Shown in pieces: positions 23,735 to 37,033 of a DNA stretch of 64,000 bases. Below the pieces are notes generated by a model. That model had not been told where the DNA came from. It did no database searches and saw only the letters and a list, made by a program, of their open reading frames with translations. Positions within the stretch are counted from its first letter, which is position 1. The number at the start of each line of letters is the position of its first letter. Origin of the DNA: Thalassia testudinum (taxonomy: Eukaryota; Streptophyta; Magnoliopsida; Alismatales; Hydrocharitaceae); NCBI GenBank assembly GCA_037157565.1, contig JAZHRO010000012.1, positions 9,264,501-9,328,500 of the forward strand. Reading direction: 5' to 3'. A program made the translations under genes and the position numbers.

Positions 23735-25290
23735 TGATATAGACACATCTATTTAGGTTAAAATGCCTATTTATGCATGTCCCCAGACTTAGATTTACAT
23801 TTCATGTTATAAATATTGCATAACATTCATCATTGTGCATTTAGAGTCGCTGTATATATTTTAGGTTAATTAGGTCCATTTTATGGTCAGGAAAGAAGAA
23901 GGCTTATTTCAGGGTCTCGGATGGATGATCGGACTGTACGGATCTAATTAAGACAACGAACGGAGTCTAATGCCTCTGAAATCGTCTAGATTGAAGAATC
24001 GTAGCATCGTACGAAGTTCGAGGAAGATCAACGGCCAAGGGGCAATGCAACATCCATATGGGTTTCAGATGGAAAATCCGACCATACGGATGGCTCTGGA
24101 GCGACGATCGCAGTCCAACAGTGCGGAAATCATCTCAATCTGAGCACCATGGCACCCTCTACAAAAGAAAGAAGAATGGACGACCCAGGTGGCGCAACAT
24201 GGCACCGTCCAGGCCGCCCAACGTCGACCAACAGCAATGCACGCGCATAGCCAAAGCCGCGTGCAGTGCACCACGCACAACCACAGCCGCAGCAGCATAC
24301 CACGCACAGGGCAGCCATGCGCAACAACAGCGCAGCGCATTCCAGCGTGCGCGCGCGCACAACGTGGGGAGCAAGGGCACGTGAAGCACGTAGCGTGCGA
24401 TGCGTGCACCAACGAAGTGGATCTTTAGTGATGCGCGCCTTTAGTGATGCTTGCAGCTGTCACTAATGGTCTGTGCGCGCTAGCAAGAGGAATTGAAGGG
24501 CGGATCTTCAACGACAGCTACAGCAACATTTATGGACGTCAATAATGACCCAGATGCGAATTTATTCTTCCTCCTCCACTATAAAAGGACCTACCCACCA
24601 CCATTCCAAACCATCTCTTCCTTTCCTCATCTCACCACCTCTAAGGCTCTAAAGAGAGCTTGTCCCAAGCCCAGGATGCTCCTCTAAAGTAAAACCAAAT
24701 AGTTTTTCCTCCCCTCATCCCCATTCGTGGAGCATCCCGTGGCCGTCCTCTCACCTTCCTTCGGGAAGAACATCCTCGTCGCGATGCTATCCTGCCCCAT
24801 CCTTCGTCCTTTGGCTCCGTCCTCCTTCGTCCCGCTCCTCACCACCTTCCTCCGGGCGACGTCAAAGCGAGTCGTCCTCCGAGCAACTGTCGAGGGGGAT
24901 TTCTCTCACCTCTTTCTATCTTTTTCACTTTCGTAGTGCAGTTTTCCTGCTTTCATAATTGTAGAAAATATTCATGAGATAAATAGATAATTGTTTCTCT
25001 CTCTCTCTTTTTCTCTCTCTTTTATATTTGCAAGTAGATTAGCTAGATAAGCATTTGTGGATCTGATCTCTTGCTTCCTAAAAATACAAAAAAAAATAGA
25101 AAAGATAAAAACAACCAAAAACAAATAAAATCGAAGCGCGATTTTCAATTAAAGTAAACGTTGCCTCCCTGTGTTCGACTCGGGACTCCCTTGGAGTTTT
25201 GGTATAAATTTTATTTAACCACGAGTTTTGTAGCTACGATGATGGGGTCCTCCAAACCTCGATTTGAATTAGCGAAGCGTGCCCCGATCA
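23735..25290 (+). repeat. 5' LTR of element Y
   Basis: It starts TGATATAGACAC and ends GCCCCGATCA. The TATA box CTATAAAAGG lies at 24579-24588, and the hairpin words TTTAGTGATG and GTCACTAA at about 24430-24465. The GC-rich part at 24180-24400 gives overlapping open frames in all directions. These are compositional, not genes. A (CT)n run is at 24995-25020. Confidence 0.9.
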
Positions 25291-25293
25291 TTT

Positions 25294-25311
25294 TGGCGCC
25301 GTTGCCCGGGA
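25294..25311 (+). promoter_or_regulatory. tRNA-Asp primer binding site of Y
   Basis: TGGCGCCGTTGCCCGGGA, three bases after the LTR end. It matches the tRNA-Asp complement except around the CCCGGG, which carries an extra C. The primer class is the same as in the Athila-type element. Confidence 0.85.
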
Positions 25312-26548
25312 GGCAACGGAATTTACTTTATTATTTTCTGCGCTTCTTTGCATTTACAAAACACTAACCCTACTTATCTCTGATCTATTGCCTTGCAGGT
25401 ACCCTAGCATGGAGATCCAAGTGCGGTAGACTGGAGTAAAGTACGGGTAGAGTGTTTTGTAAGTGTCCCCCACACCACCCCCACCTTAGTTTTCATTCCA
25501 TAACCTAATAACTCAAACCTAAATCAACTTAGGTGCTTTACATAAACCCTAGGGTAGATTTTTGTTGTTTGATTGTCACTCCACTCACCTCACCCACCTG
25601 CATATATAAAAAAAAATTAAAAAAATATTCTTCTCTTATGGGATTTAACTGAAAGAGACACACTTAATACCCATAACTTCTTATCATAAGGTGCACAATC
25701 ACTTTGATTCTACCACTTAACTAGGATCTGACCTGTGGACCCGGTACACTTCAACTAAATACACATAAGTGAGTAGAAATCTAAATAGGTTAAACATTCT
25801 TGTGTACCTTAACAAAGTGGTGCAACATGCCAATTGATTGAGCTATTTAGGCCGCACCACTCAATCTAAAATCGATCCATCAAGTAGCTTGCCACTTAAG
25901 GTTGATTCTTAGGGTTGAACCAGGCACTCCACATTATTTTTTATTTTTAAAGGAACATATCATCACCTGTGGTTTCAAAACTTGGAGTGTTCTACTAAAC
26001 CTTGATTGAACCAACCTAAGAATTAAACCATAAAAGCTACTAAATAAGGTGAAATCCTAAAAGACACATCATCAAATAACCTTGTTTGAGAACGCTGGTT
26101 GTGCACGTACACACATTTTAACTGATCATTAAGGGCACAACCCATCTAAAGGGCCCATCACATTCCAAGAGCACGATCATCCCAAGCATAACTAAAACTG
26201 AGTAGACGTTGGCCTTAAGGATTGATTCTCTCTTCAGGGCTCAGACTGACATTTTTTTCGATTAATTTGCTTCTGCTGGTCCATCTGATGTCTAGCTAGG
26301 GAGTAGCGTCAAACGACCGCAGCTGGCGGGTACACTAGGAACCGGAGGTGCAAGTCAAAGGAAGAACCTTCTCCCCAGTTCCTCCTTCTAACTGGTTGGA
26401 TTGACCTGATAAAAGTAGACTAAATCATTTATAATCTCAAGATGGGTCCTGGAAGTCTGTAGGTCTTTAGGCTGCCCACATAAGGACAGGTTTGGTTGAT
26501 TGTACTACAAGGCACCCTTCTTTATTCTATTTTCCCTCCTACTCCACA

Positions 26549-27903
26549 ATGTATCCTTCCACTTCTTACACGCATTTCCCATCCTATCCTCCTACCACCA
26601 CTTATCCCCAAGATGAGTACTATCCCGACTTGACTTGTAATTACCCATCCACTAGCCGGGATAACTTTGATTGGGGATACAAATCCTGACCTCAATGTCC
26701 AAGGCCTAACCCTTGACAACAAGACTATGATTGCTATCCTTCCCAAACCAACAATGATTATGGATCTTCATCCTTTGATGACTAAACCAACCCAATCTAC
26801 AATCAGGAAGGATATAATGATTATAACACCTACCCTCCCTAGTATTCCACAAATATAGGTTGCCACCATCCTTTGAATAACCTAGAATGAACTCCTTTCA
26901 GGGAGGGACCCGAGAACCTCGACATCTTGACTCCCCTAGATTTAACCCAAACCCACCCAAACCTGAATCGAACCAGTCGGTTCAGGTGAACCAGATCCAG
27001 GATAGGGTGTTGGCTAAATTGAGGAACACTATACAATCTTTAGAAGCTCAGCCAACACCATGCATTGAGGCACTGGAGCCTATGATCAAAATGACTGATG
27101 AACTTAATAGTTCTTTATTGGATTTGCTCCAAAGTGTTAGGGATAGGGACCTCGGTGAGTTTCTTCTTGGGAAATTATCGAGGTTGAGGATGAAATTTGT
27201 GGTTGCCCTAGTCAAATCTTGGGATGATTCTCAAGATAAACCCCCTTCAGGAGAGCTAATGTCTGAACCTGCTCAAGCGCCTGTCGGGGGGGATACATAT
27301 TCTGAGATTGGAGATGACCAGGTTGGGCTAGAGCAACCCTTTGAGGATGAATCGAGTTTCTCACTCGAGATCCTAGAGCCAGGGAGTGACGAAAAATATG
27401 TCTCCACGGACCATGACATGACATATGATTTCAAGACATATATAAATGAGGATCATGGATTCTTTGATTCTGAGGGTAAGGAATCTCTTAATGAAGTCTC
27501 ACTTGGGCTTAAGGAAGATGATTTTAGTGAGACAAATGGGCTCGAGGAGCATGACGAACAATTTGATAACCCAATCATTGAAGATTTTGATTCGATTGGG
27601 GATAACTTGGAGGATTTGAATCCTCATTTACTTGATGATTCAATCAGTGACCCCATTCCTCATCTACACCCCGAAGAGCTGACTTCTAAGATCATTGTGC
27701 CCAAGTCAATCTTAATTCAGCCACAATTTCTGGACTTGGGAGAATCATATGGGGTGAATGAGATGCTAGAGGTCCCAGAGCCTGAGCCCTTGATGTTGGA
27801 AGATAGAATTGTTGAAATAAAAATTTGGGAGGCTAAGACTGAGGGAACTTTGATTTTGGATCTAAGCGTACCTATTGATCTGAAATCACCTACTTTTTAC
27901 TAG
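26549..27903 (+). pseudogene. Orphan ORF of element Y: Pro/Tyr-rich then acidic protein
   Basis: An ATG at about 26549 opens a frame encoding YPSTSYTHFPSYPP, with a stop at about 26687-26689. After frame changes, a long open part of 338 codons runs from 26887 to 27903. It contains SWDDSQDKPPSGE in the middle and then many Asp/Glu residues. The last part reads EIKIWEAKTEG. W has the same segments, and X has a related Pro/Tyr-rich start. I do not recognise a domain. Long conservation of one ORF in pol-less elements suggests a Gag-like or other structural role, which is inference. This copy is broken near its start. Confidence 0.6.
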
Positions 27904-29656
27904 GACCCTTACGATATCTTTCACGTGCAACCCAAGCTCGAAATAACTGTTTCTAAGCTAGATGTTAAGTGGACAACCGCACCTATTGAACCATCTTTAC
28001 CCATTGTTCGACACTTTGATCTTAGGTTGCACACCACTAAACCACAGGCCCGACCCTGTAAACACAACAACCTTCGGTTCTAGGTGATTTTCATCCAGAA
28101 CCTGAGAACCACTCAACCCTGGTGCATGGGTCTGCACCATAATCTGGTCCACGTCTATGGACATCTTCTGCTGGCGGGTTTTAGGATCAATAATTTTATT
28201 TTGATTATGACCCACACTTGTGAATTCTCAATTTCTTCCTTGTATGTATGTTATGCCTAGCTGAAGGCATTAAATTTAGCACATGTTTATATTTCACATT
28301 CTCTGCGGAGCTGACCAGATTCCTCATGATGTTCAGGTGATATTCTATTTACTTCACCCTTTTCATATCTTTATTTTTACAATGAGGACATTGCATCATT
28401 TAGGCATGGGGGGGCGGATACTTAATCCTAAAATCATTTTGTTAACTCCGTAGAATTTCTTTTAGTTTCTTTTAAAAAAAATTTGAAAATTCAAAAAGAT
28501 AAAACGAAGAAGAAGAAGAATTAGGAGAAGAAAACTTAGGCATCGGGAAGTTGTTAACTTTAGGAAATAATACAATAGGACCTAAACATATAGACTCTTT
28601 AAGTCTACGGGGTTGATTAGCTCGGGTGTCCACTCAAATGTGGACTTAGTCTCGAGTCCTTGCCAATTCAAATTCATTTTTAATTTGGCTAATAAATTGG
28701 GTTGATAAGTATGCGACTTATCAACCCACCCTTTGATTTGGGGGGACTTTAAGCCTAAGCATCTACACACATTTTTTGCACTGACTCACTTTTCAACGGT
28801 TTCTTCGAAAATTGGGTAGCTAATGAACTATCTAGGGTGGTATGGCTGGCAAGTTGTCAATGGTAACAGCTCATCAGCCGTTGTCCAGAGCCCAGTCACA
28901 AGACCATTTTCGTCGTACTGCCTTTAGGTAAATCTTAAATCAGGAAAGCCACCTACTTAAAAAAAAAATAAAAGAAAATAAAAAAAATAAAAAAAAGTAG
29001 AAAAAAATATAAACCACACTTCACCGCACGAGTATGGCCAGCAAGTTGTCGGTGGTAATGACTCATCGGCCAGTTGTCAAGAACCCAACTCACAAAAAAA
29101 TGCACAATATTTCCCAAAACACTTAGGGAAGAAGTGGGGAAGTAGAATAAACTGGGGAGATATACATTGAGTTCGCCCTTATGTTGACCCCATAAATAAA
29201 AGAAGTATGGAGAAAGCTACCAGTCGAAAAGATAAACCTCTAAGCAAGGTCACCTAGGGTCATAGAAACTCGAAGTCCCTTTTAACGGCCATCTAGTGAG
29301 TCTTTCACTATTTTCACAAGATGCTTAGCACTTAGAGTCCTTTTCAAGTCTTGGACTGGTCGGGTAACCATAAAAAGTTATCCCAAAACTCTCAAACTCC
29401 AAAAGTACAAAAAAAATTAGAAAAGAAGAAAAATAAAAAAATGTATCTTCCCTTTTCAAATAAGGTGAGGACTTAGGTAGTCTGCATTCTGGCAGACACC
29501 CAGGTACTGTTGAGTCTTCGCAGTTTAGGACCTTAGTTGAAATTTTCTATTGTTAATAAACGACTTAGGCCTAAATAATATAATCCTAATTTTGATTTTA
29601 TACATAGCATGTAATTTAATTATGCTAGGGACTAGCAAAAGATAGGCATGGGGGCA
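27904..29656 (+). other. 3' tail of element Y
   Basis: Non-coding. It holds the post-ORF words GGGTCTGCACCATAATCTGG (about 28128), the central motif at 28379-28415, an A-rich tract at 28960-29015, and the terminal hairpin at 29621-29640 with TAGGCATGGGGGCA next to the LTR. The words GGCAAGTTGTC and GTAATGACTCATCGG near 28850 and 29050 form a direct repeat of about 190 bp spacing. Confidence 0.7.
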
Positions 29657-31220
29657 TGATATAGACACATTTATTTAGGTTAAAATGCCTATTCATGCAT
29701 GTTCCTAGGCTTAGATTTACATTTCATGTTATAAATATTGCATAACATGCATCAATGTGCATTTAGAGTAGTTGTATATATTTTAGGTTAATTAGGTCCT
29801 TTTTATGGTCAGGAGAGAAGAAGACTTATTTCAGAGTCTCAGATGAATGATCGGACCGTACGGATCTGATTAAGACGACGATCGAAGTCAAATGCCTTTA
29901 AAATCGTCTAGATCGGAGAACCGTAGCATTGTACGAAGTCCAAGGAAGATCAATGGCCAGGGGGCAATGCGACATCCATACAGGTTTCAAATGAAAAATC
30001 CAACCATACGGATGAATCCAGAGTGACGATCGCAGTCCAGCAGCGTAGGAATCATCTCAATCTGAGCACCGTGGCACCCTCTACAAAAGAAAGAAGAATG
30101 GATGGCCCAGGTGGCGCCACGTGGCACCATCCAGGCTGCCCAACGCCGGCCAGCAGCAGCGCACACGCACAGCCACAGCCGCCCGTAGTGCACCGTGCAT
30201 AGCCACAGCCGCAGCAGCACACAGCGCAGCAGCGTGCAGCAACAACGCAGCGCATGCCAGCGCGTGCGCGCACGGCGTAGGGAGCAAGGGCGTGTGAAGC
30301 GCGCAGCGCGTGATGCACGCATCAGCAGAGCTGATCGTCAGCGATGCGTGCCTTTAGTGATGCTTGCAGCTATCACTAATGGTCTGCGAGCTCCAGCAAG
30401 CAGAATTGAAGGTCGGATCTTCAACGACAGCTGCAGCAACGTTTATGGACGTCAGTAATGACCTAGATGCGATTTTGTTCTTCCTCCTTCACTATAAAAG
30501 GACCTACCCGCCACCATTCCAAACCATCTCTTCCTTTCTTCACCTAAACACCTCCAAGGCTCTAGAGAGGGCTTGTCCCAAGCCTGGGATGCTCCTCTAG
30601 AGTAAAACCAAATAGTTTTCCCTCCCCTCATCCCCATTCGTGGAGCATCCCGTGGCCGTCCTCTCACCACCCTTCGGCTCTGTCCTCTCACCACGAAAAA
30701 GATCCTCGCCCTGACACCGTCCTGCCCCATCCTCCATCCTCTGGCTCCGTCCTCCTTCGTTCCGCTCCTCACCACCTTCCTTCGGGCGACGTCAAAGCGA
30801 GTCGTCCTCCGAGCAACCGTCGAGGGGGATTTCTCTCACCTCTTTCTATTTTTTCACTTTCGTAGTGTACTTTTCCTGCCTTCGTAGTTGTATAAAACGT
30901 TCATGAGATAAATAGATGATTATTTCTCTCTCTCTCTTTCTCTCTCTCTCTTTTATATTTGCAAGTAGACTAGCTAGATAAGCATTTGTCAATCTGATCT
31001 CATGCTTCCTAAAAATACAAAAAAATTAGAAAAGATAAAAACAACCAAAAACAAATAAAATCGAAGCGCAGTTTTCAATTAAAGTAAACATCACCTCCCT
31101 GTGTTCGACCCAGGACTCCCTTGGCATTTCGGTATAAATGTTATTTGACCACGAGTTTTGCAGCTACGATGATAGGCTACTTCTAACCCTAATTTTAAAC
31201 TTGCAAAACACGTGCGATCA
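29657..31220 (+). repeat. 3' LTR of element Y
   Basis: It starts TGATATAGACAC and ends CGTGCGATCA, with a TATA box at about 30492-30501 and a (CT)n run at 30927-30952. A 40-bp insertion with a short repeat around 30660-30700 (CTCTCACCAC twice) distinguishes it from the 5' LTR. Confidence 0.9.
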
Positions 31221-33301
31221 ATATCTCCCCAGTTATTCTACTTCTCCACTTCTTCCTTAAGTATTTTGGAATTCTTATGCATTTTATGAGTTGAGATCTG
31301 GACAACCAGCTAATGAGCTATTACCCACGACAACTTGCCAGCCATACTCGTGCGGTGAAGTGTGCCTTATTTCTTTTTTTCTCCTTTTTCTATTTTTCTA
31401 TTTCTCTCTTCTTTTTTTTTAATTAGGTGACTTTCCTTATCTAAGATTTACCTAAAGACAGTAATAAAAGAGAATGGTCCTGTGGCTAAGCTCTGGACAA
31501 CCGGCTAATGGGCTATTACCCACGACAACTTGCCAGCCATGCCACCCTAAAAGGTTCATTAGCTACCCAATTTCCGTTAGAGCCACCAATGAGTGAGTCA
31601 GTGCAAAACGTGTGTAGATGCTTAGACTAAAAATCCCCCCAAATCAGAGGGCAGGTTGATGAGTCATATACTTATCACCCTACTTTATTGACCAGATTAA
31701 TATAAATTATGGTGGAGAGGACTCGAGACCAAGTCTACATTTTAGTGGACATCCGGATTGATTAAGTTCGAAGACCTGAAGAGTCTAAGCATTTAGGTCC
31801 CTAACATATCATTTCCTGAAGTTGACAAACTCCTAATACCTAAGTTTTCTCTTCCTTTTTTTTCATTTATTATTATTATTATAAAAACAAGATAATTCAA
31901 GCTGACAATATATACTCAGAACATATGAATTACCACCCCCCATGCCTAAGTTGGACAATGTTTTCATTGGAAAATAAATGTATGCAAGGGAGTAAGGAAA
32001 GAAATCACCTGAGTGTCAATAGTTAATCCGGTCAGCTGGAATCCTTTGGGTTGCCTCGTAGGAAGCTCTGAGTTTAGTGCCTTCAGCTGGGCATAGTACA
32101 CAAACAATAAGGGAAAAATCACTTGAATGGTCTAGGTGAAGAAGGGGAAGACATAATCAACTAAACCCAGAGTCAAAAGTCCACGAATGCGGACTAGATT
32201 ATGGTGCAGTCCCATCCCTAAGGGATGGGAACTCTACAACTAGTGTAACATGCATGCCCTTGTCTGTTCCTCTCTTAATCTGAGGGCATGCAGAGAAGTT
32301 GATTTAGATGAGTGCAACCCAAATCCAAAATGTCGGACACTAAAGATGTAGGCTTTGTAATCAGCTTGTGTCCCTTTAAAGTTGTAATCCCTCAAAGTAA
32401 TATCGATTCCAGTGAATTCGGGTTGCAGGATTTCAATTCTGATAGGGCATGTAACAAAATCAAGAGTTTGACAGTGAGCCCTAAGATTAAGCATGAGGTC
32501 TCTCTCTAAAGAAAAATCCATCCCTTCTTCAACTAGGGTTTCATTGCTTATTCCCTCCAATTCCTTGACCCCTAGAATATTATCTTCAACCTCTTTCATA
32601 TCAGACTCAATTTTCGAGGTTGCATTAGAGGTAGGGCTAATTTCATCCTCTAGCTCAGATTCTTTCCCTTGGCCCTCCTCTAAACTTGTGATGGGAGTTT
32701 CAAATAATTCAAAATTGATTATTTCGGAATTGTAATCCTACTCCCCATCTTCAATTTTGGATGTCTCTTCCACCAAATCACTTTCCATGGGAAGATTAGA
32801 TTTGGATTCAAAGACATCATCCCCCAAATTCTCAGTTTCCTCCTGATGTTTATCCTCAACTCTCCCCAAATCATTTTCTAAGGAATCCTCAATGACATTT
32901 TCTAATCAGTTGTCCAACACTGGGGGAGTATTAATGGTGGACTAAACCAATTTTGGGTAAATACATGTAGTCCAACTGATCACCACGGGGCCTTGCTCCA
33001 TGAATTCCGTAAAAGGTGTTGCTTGCAACAGTGTTCTTTAGCCCTCTTCATCCAGTTGTTGGAACATATCAATCATGGCTTATTGCCCCTCAATCAATTC
33101 TTGATTTTTTCTATGTAACTACAACTGAAGGCTATCAAGAACTGACTAAGTATCATTAGGTTTCCCTTGGATTTCCTACTTAGCATTCAAATCAAAGTTG
33201 GGAGGGTATGGTTGAGGATGTATTAGAGTCTGTACCGAGGTTTAGGTTCTTGGGTGGGTCCTCTATTCTATCATTTTCAAGGTCCAATTCCACAAGAGGC
33301 T
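31221..33301 (-). mobile_element. Middle of the first X internal region
   Basis: It resumes X after element Y. On the minus strand it carries the tail, the central motif (31935-31970) and the 3' part of a decayed ORF. One open piece of 119 codons is at 32240-32599 (MKEVEDNILGVKELEG start). Further acidic pieces are readable to about 33290 in shifting frames. It is cut at 33301 by solo LTR Z. The tail words match Y in opposite orientation, so X and Y share internal sequence although their LTRs differ. Confidence 0.7.
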
Positions 33302-35172
33302 TGATGTAGACACATTTAATTAGGTTAAAATGCCTATTCATGCATGTTCCTAGGCTTAGATTTGCATTTCATATTATAAATATTGCATAGCATGCATCAT
33401 TCTACATTTAGAATAGTTGTGCATATTTTAGGTTAATTGCATCCTTTTTATGGCCAAGAGGGAAGGAGATTTATTTCAAGGCCTTGAATGGACGATCTAA
33501 CTGTACGGATCTGATCAAGACGATGATCGGAGTCTAACGTCGCTGAAATTGTCTAGATCGGAATCCCATAGCATCATATGAAGTTCGAGGAAGATCAACG
33601 GCCAGGGGGCAATGCAACATCCATACGGGCTTCGGATGAAAAATCTGACCGTACGGATGAATCCAAAGTGACAATCACAGTACGACAATGCGGGAATCAT
33701 CTCAATCCGAGCACTGTGGCACCCTCTGCAACAAAAAGAAGATGGACAGCCCAGATGGCACCACGTGGTGCCATCTAGGAAGCCCCACACTGGCCAGTGG
33801 CGACAAAAGGTGCCCCCTCATCATCAAAGATCTCGCACCACAGTCGTTGGATCAAGATCCAACAGCTGAGGTTCCTCCACGCTCTCAGCATCCATTGCTC
33901 CTCGTGACTCAAATGTAACCTTGCCTCAATGATTGAACACTTGGCTTGCAAAGAAGTGGCGCTGGGTTCAAGACCTCACACCCCCTTTCTATTTTGTAAA
34001 TAGCCTTGATTTTAATCAAGATCGCACGATCTTGATCGTGCAACCTCAACAAAGGGCACTGGTGAGCTGGAGGGGCGCGGTGATGACGCTTCATCCAAGA
34101 TCCAACGGCTGCCCTCTTCTCCCGCTAAGTGATCCTGCAATGAACAAGAAAGCTGGTGAGGGTATGAACTTAAGATGTCCACCGACATTGTCAACTGTCT
34201 AATGCCGATCCAGTGGTGCTCGTGCCTCTCTTCGGTACCAACGGTACACACCATCAAAGGGTGCGATTAGCAGCCGTGCCTGAGCCATTGATCAAGCATC
34301 CAACGACTACACCTCCTCCAGCAGACTCAAGCAAGGAAATAGCACGAGTGCCAGTAGGCTTTAGCGACATTTGGGGACGTTGGTTGGCGCAAATTTTCAA
34401 CGATGCATTTGATGTCGCTATATCCTGTGGATGGATTTCCTCCTCTTCCATTCACTATAAAAGGACCCCTACACCTCCCCTTCCTTTTCATCTCTTCCTT
34501 TCTTCCTCTCACCACCTCCAAGGCTCTAGAGAGAGCTTGTCCCAAGCCTGGGATGCTCCTCTAGAGTAGAATCAAATATTTTTCCCTCCCCTCATCCCCA
34601 TTCGTGGAGCATCTCGCGACTGTCTTCTCACCTACTTCGAAAAGTAGATCCTCGCCGCGACGTCGTCCTGCCTCGCCCTCCATCCTCTGGCTCCATCCTC
34701 GTTTGTCCTTCTCCACACCACATTCCTCCAGGAGACGTCAAAGCGAGTTTTCCTCCAAGCGACAGTCGAGGGGGATTTCTCTCACCTATCTCTATCTTTA
34801 TTGCTTTCGTAGTATAGTTTTCCCGCTTTCCTAGTAGTAATAAACATTTGATTATAAAAATACATGATTGTTTCTCTCTCTCACTTTGTCTCTCTCTCTC
34901 TCTTATATTTTGCAAGTAGATTAGTTAGATAAGAATTCATCGACCTAATCTCTTGCTTGCTAAAAATACCAAAAAAATTAAAAAAGAGAAAAACAACAAA
35001 AACAAATAAAAGTGAAATGCAGATTTTCAAAACCAAATGTTCACCTCCCCGTGTTCCACCTGGGACTCACTTTTCAAGTTTCGGTTAAAAATTGTATTTG
35101 ATAACATGTTTTATGAACTACGACGACGGGTTTCTCCTAACCCTGATTTTACTTTGCCAAAACCCATTCAAC
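33302..35172 (+). repeat. Solo LTR Z, related to Y
   Basis: It starts TGATGTAGACACATTTAATT and ends CCCATTCAACA, 1,871 bp. The flanking 5-mers AGGCT (33297-33301) and AGGCA (35173-35177) differ at one base. It shares the Y-type start, the CACTATAAAAGG TATA box (34454-34463), CT runs and the end region. A unique part at about 33780-34420 is absent from Y. The words TTTAGCGACAT and ATGTCGCTA flank 34359-34420. With no internal region, it is a recombination remnant. Confidence 0.8.
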
Positions 35173-35740
35173 AAGGCACCATTTTCTTTTTAGTCCTACT
35201 CTAGAATAATTGAGGTTCTAAGTCCTCCTCCCAGTCGGATTCTTCATCAAGGGTCCAAAGAAGGGATTGATCATTCTTGATTTGCCCAAGTTTATGATCA
35301 TCATTTGATTTCCATTTTTCTAAAATCCCTTCCAATCCATAGGTCAAGTAGGAGAGGTCCTTGAATTCAGATGACCTATCTTGGTTAGGGTCCTGGGAAG
35401 GGTAGGGGTCTTGGTGTTCTCCTAGAGTGTAGGTCCTATCAGATTGGCTAGTGGGTGGGTGGGACCTAAAAGAGGAGTCATCATAAGGAGAATCAAGATA
35501 AGGGTCCCCAAGGTTTGGATCGTAACCCTGGGTGGTTGGGTTGGATGTATCCCAATAGGAAGTTGGTGCTGGTTGAGTAAAATTGGGATAAGAGGGGTCT
35601 TCTAGATACTTAGGTCCTGGATTATATCCCCAACTAGGAGACTGGTTGTCCCAAGTAAATTGTGGATACATTCTACTTGGGTTAGAATACAAATCATGTT
35701 GGGGATAGTTTGGGAAAGATGGATAAGCATTAAAATCCAT
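35173..35740 (-). pseudogene. N-terminal part of the orphan ORF of X
   Basis: On the minus strand an ATG at 35738-35740 starts a 179-codon frame to 35201. It begins MDFNAYPSFPNYPQHD and is rich in Pro, Tyr, Ser and Asp, then EFKDLSYLTYGLEGILEKWK and an acidic end. The design resembles the Y ORF start (Tyr/Pro-rich, WGY motif). The frame is cut by solo LTR Z at 35172, and its remainder lies in pieces at 31221-33301. Function unknown. It is the best-preserved N-terminus of this protein in the window. Confidence 0.6.
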
Positions 35741-37033
35741 GGATGGATCAGGGAAGAACAGACGAGAGAATTATGTGTGCATAATCAAGCAAGCAAAACT
35801 AAGTCCTACAGTGTAGACCTAGGTGACTTACGCCTCAGAAGTAGATTCCAACCACACGGTGAATTCGATGTTGTTCTTACTCTCGAAGGTGGTAGAGTTG
35901 GGAAGGCAAAGCAGGGGGAGAGTGTCCCGAATGGATGTATAATTTCAAGGATGGATAAGCATTAAGATGTGTGATTTTTAAAATTTGAATCTTGCTTTAA
36001 TGGATTTTAAAATTTCACTTGTTTACTCATTCAAACAAGGCACAAATGTATAGTCACATGGTTGGTGAAGATTGATTTTCTTGATGACCTTTTGTGTGAC
36101 TATAAAGTTAAAAACTCCCTAGTGTGGAAGATCCTAGGGTGTGCAGCTACTACTCAATTAAATTTTTTTTAAGATTTTGTCAAGAAGGGTCTAATCAAAA
36201 CAAGCAATGACCCTATCTTGACTGAAATCGAATGAGATTTTCAACAAAATTAATTTCAAAATTTTTTTGAGGACAATAGACCACCCAAATTCATGTTTTT
36301 TCAAGATGGGGTCAATCTGTCCAGAACTTCTAGATTAGTGCACAAGCATAATATCTTGATCAAAACAAGCACTAATAAATTTCAAATGCAAAAGTAGTCT
36401 TCAAATGAAGTGAAGATAATTTCAAGAATTTTCTAGAAATATAAATCTCCCACAAATCCAAGCTACATGGAGTTAGCAGTAGCAAGAGCAACCTATAGAT
36501 CTCCAGAAATTAGGACAATGTTGCGCCCTTCCAATAGCGAATTTCTCACGGCCAAACCACAAAGAGTTTGGCATTGCAATTTGAGGTGGAGTTAGCTTAC
36601 TAGAAGGAGCACCTCTGAGATTTTTTATTAAAATTTTTAGAGGCGTTAAGGGTCCTTTAATCGTGTCCTCAACCGGAATCCAGAAAATGACATTGTGAAG
36701 TTAACGGGTTGAAGGCTTAATGGTGGTGTTTTCTTCGATAGACAAAAGAGAAGATTTTTTTTGAACACCACCATTTTTTTTCCTTGGTCCAAGGATGACG
36801 AATTACCTTTTGAATCGTTGGAAGACAAGATCAAAACTTCGAGTTGATGGCGGTCTTCTCTTGCGCTTCCTTTGACCCACCTGGCTGGTACTCCACTTGC
36901 TGCCGATGCACGAGATTCCTGCAACCACAAGAAGAGAGAGAAGAGTAAGTTAGATAAAATGAATACAATTAATTCCCAAGAAAATGAAAATGAATAAAAG
37001 ATCCGTTGCCTCCCCAGCAACAGCACCAAAAAT
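35741..37033 (-). mobile_element. 5' leader of the first X unit, with primer site
   Basis: Minus-strand leader between the LTR at 37034 and the ORF start at 35740. The primer site TGGTGCTGTTGCTGGGGA lies at 37011-37028. The region 35865-37010 duplicates 6705-7399 plus 21019-21793. Non-coding. Confidence 0.75.

Larger units (their letters stand above)
23735..31220 (+). mobile_element. Complete non-autonomous LTR element Y
   Basis: LTRs lie at 23735-25290 (1,556 bp) and 29657-31220 (1,564 bp). Both start TGATATAGACACAT and end CGATCA. The flanking 5-mers are ATATT and ATATC, a target duplication with one change. In the first 185 bp I compared, about 14 positions differ between the LTRs, so it is far older than the Athila copy. 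The internal part is 4.4 kb with a perfect-looking primer site, one decayed ORF, the central motif and the terminal hairpin. There is no pol. It is inserted in X. Confidence 0.9.

Noticed and set aside
24058..24412. Overlapping ORFs on both strands in LTR Y
   Set aside because: Compositional frames in a GC-rich LTR part. The 3' LTR copy does not keep the frames.
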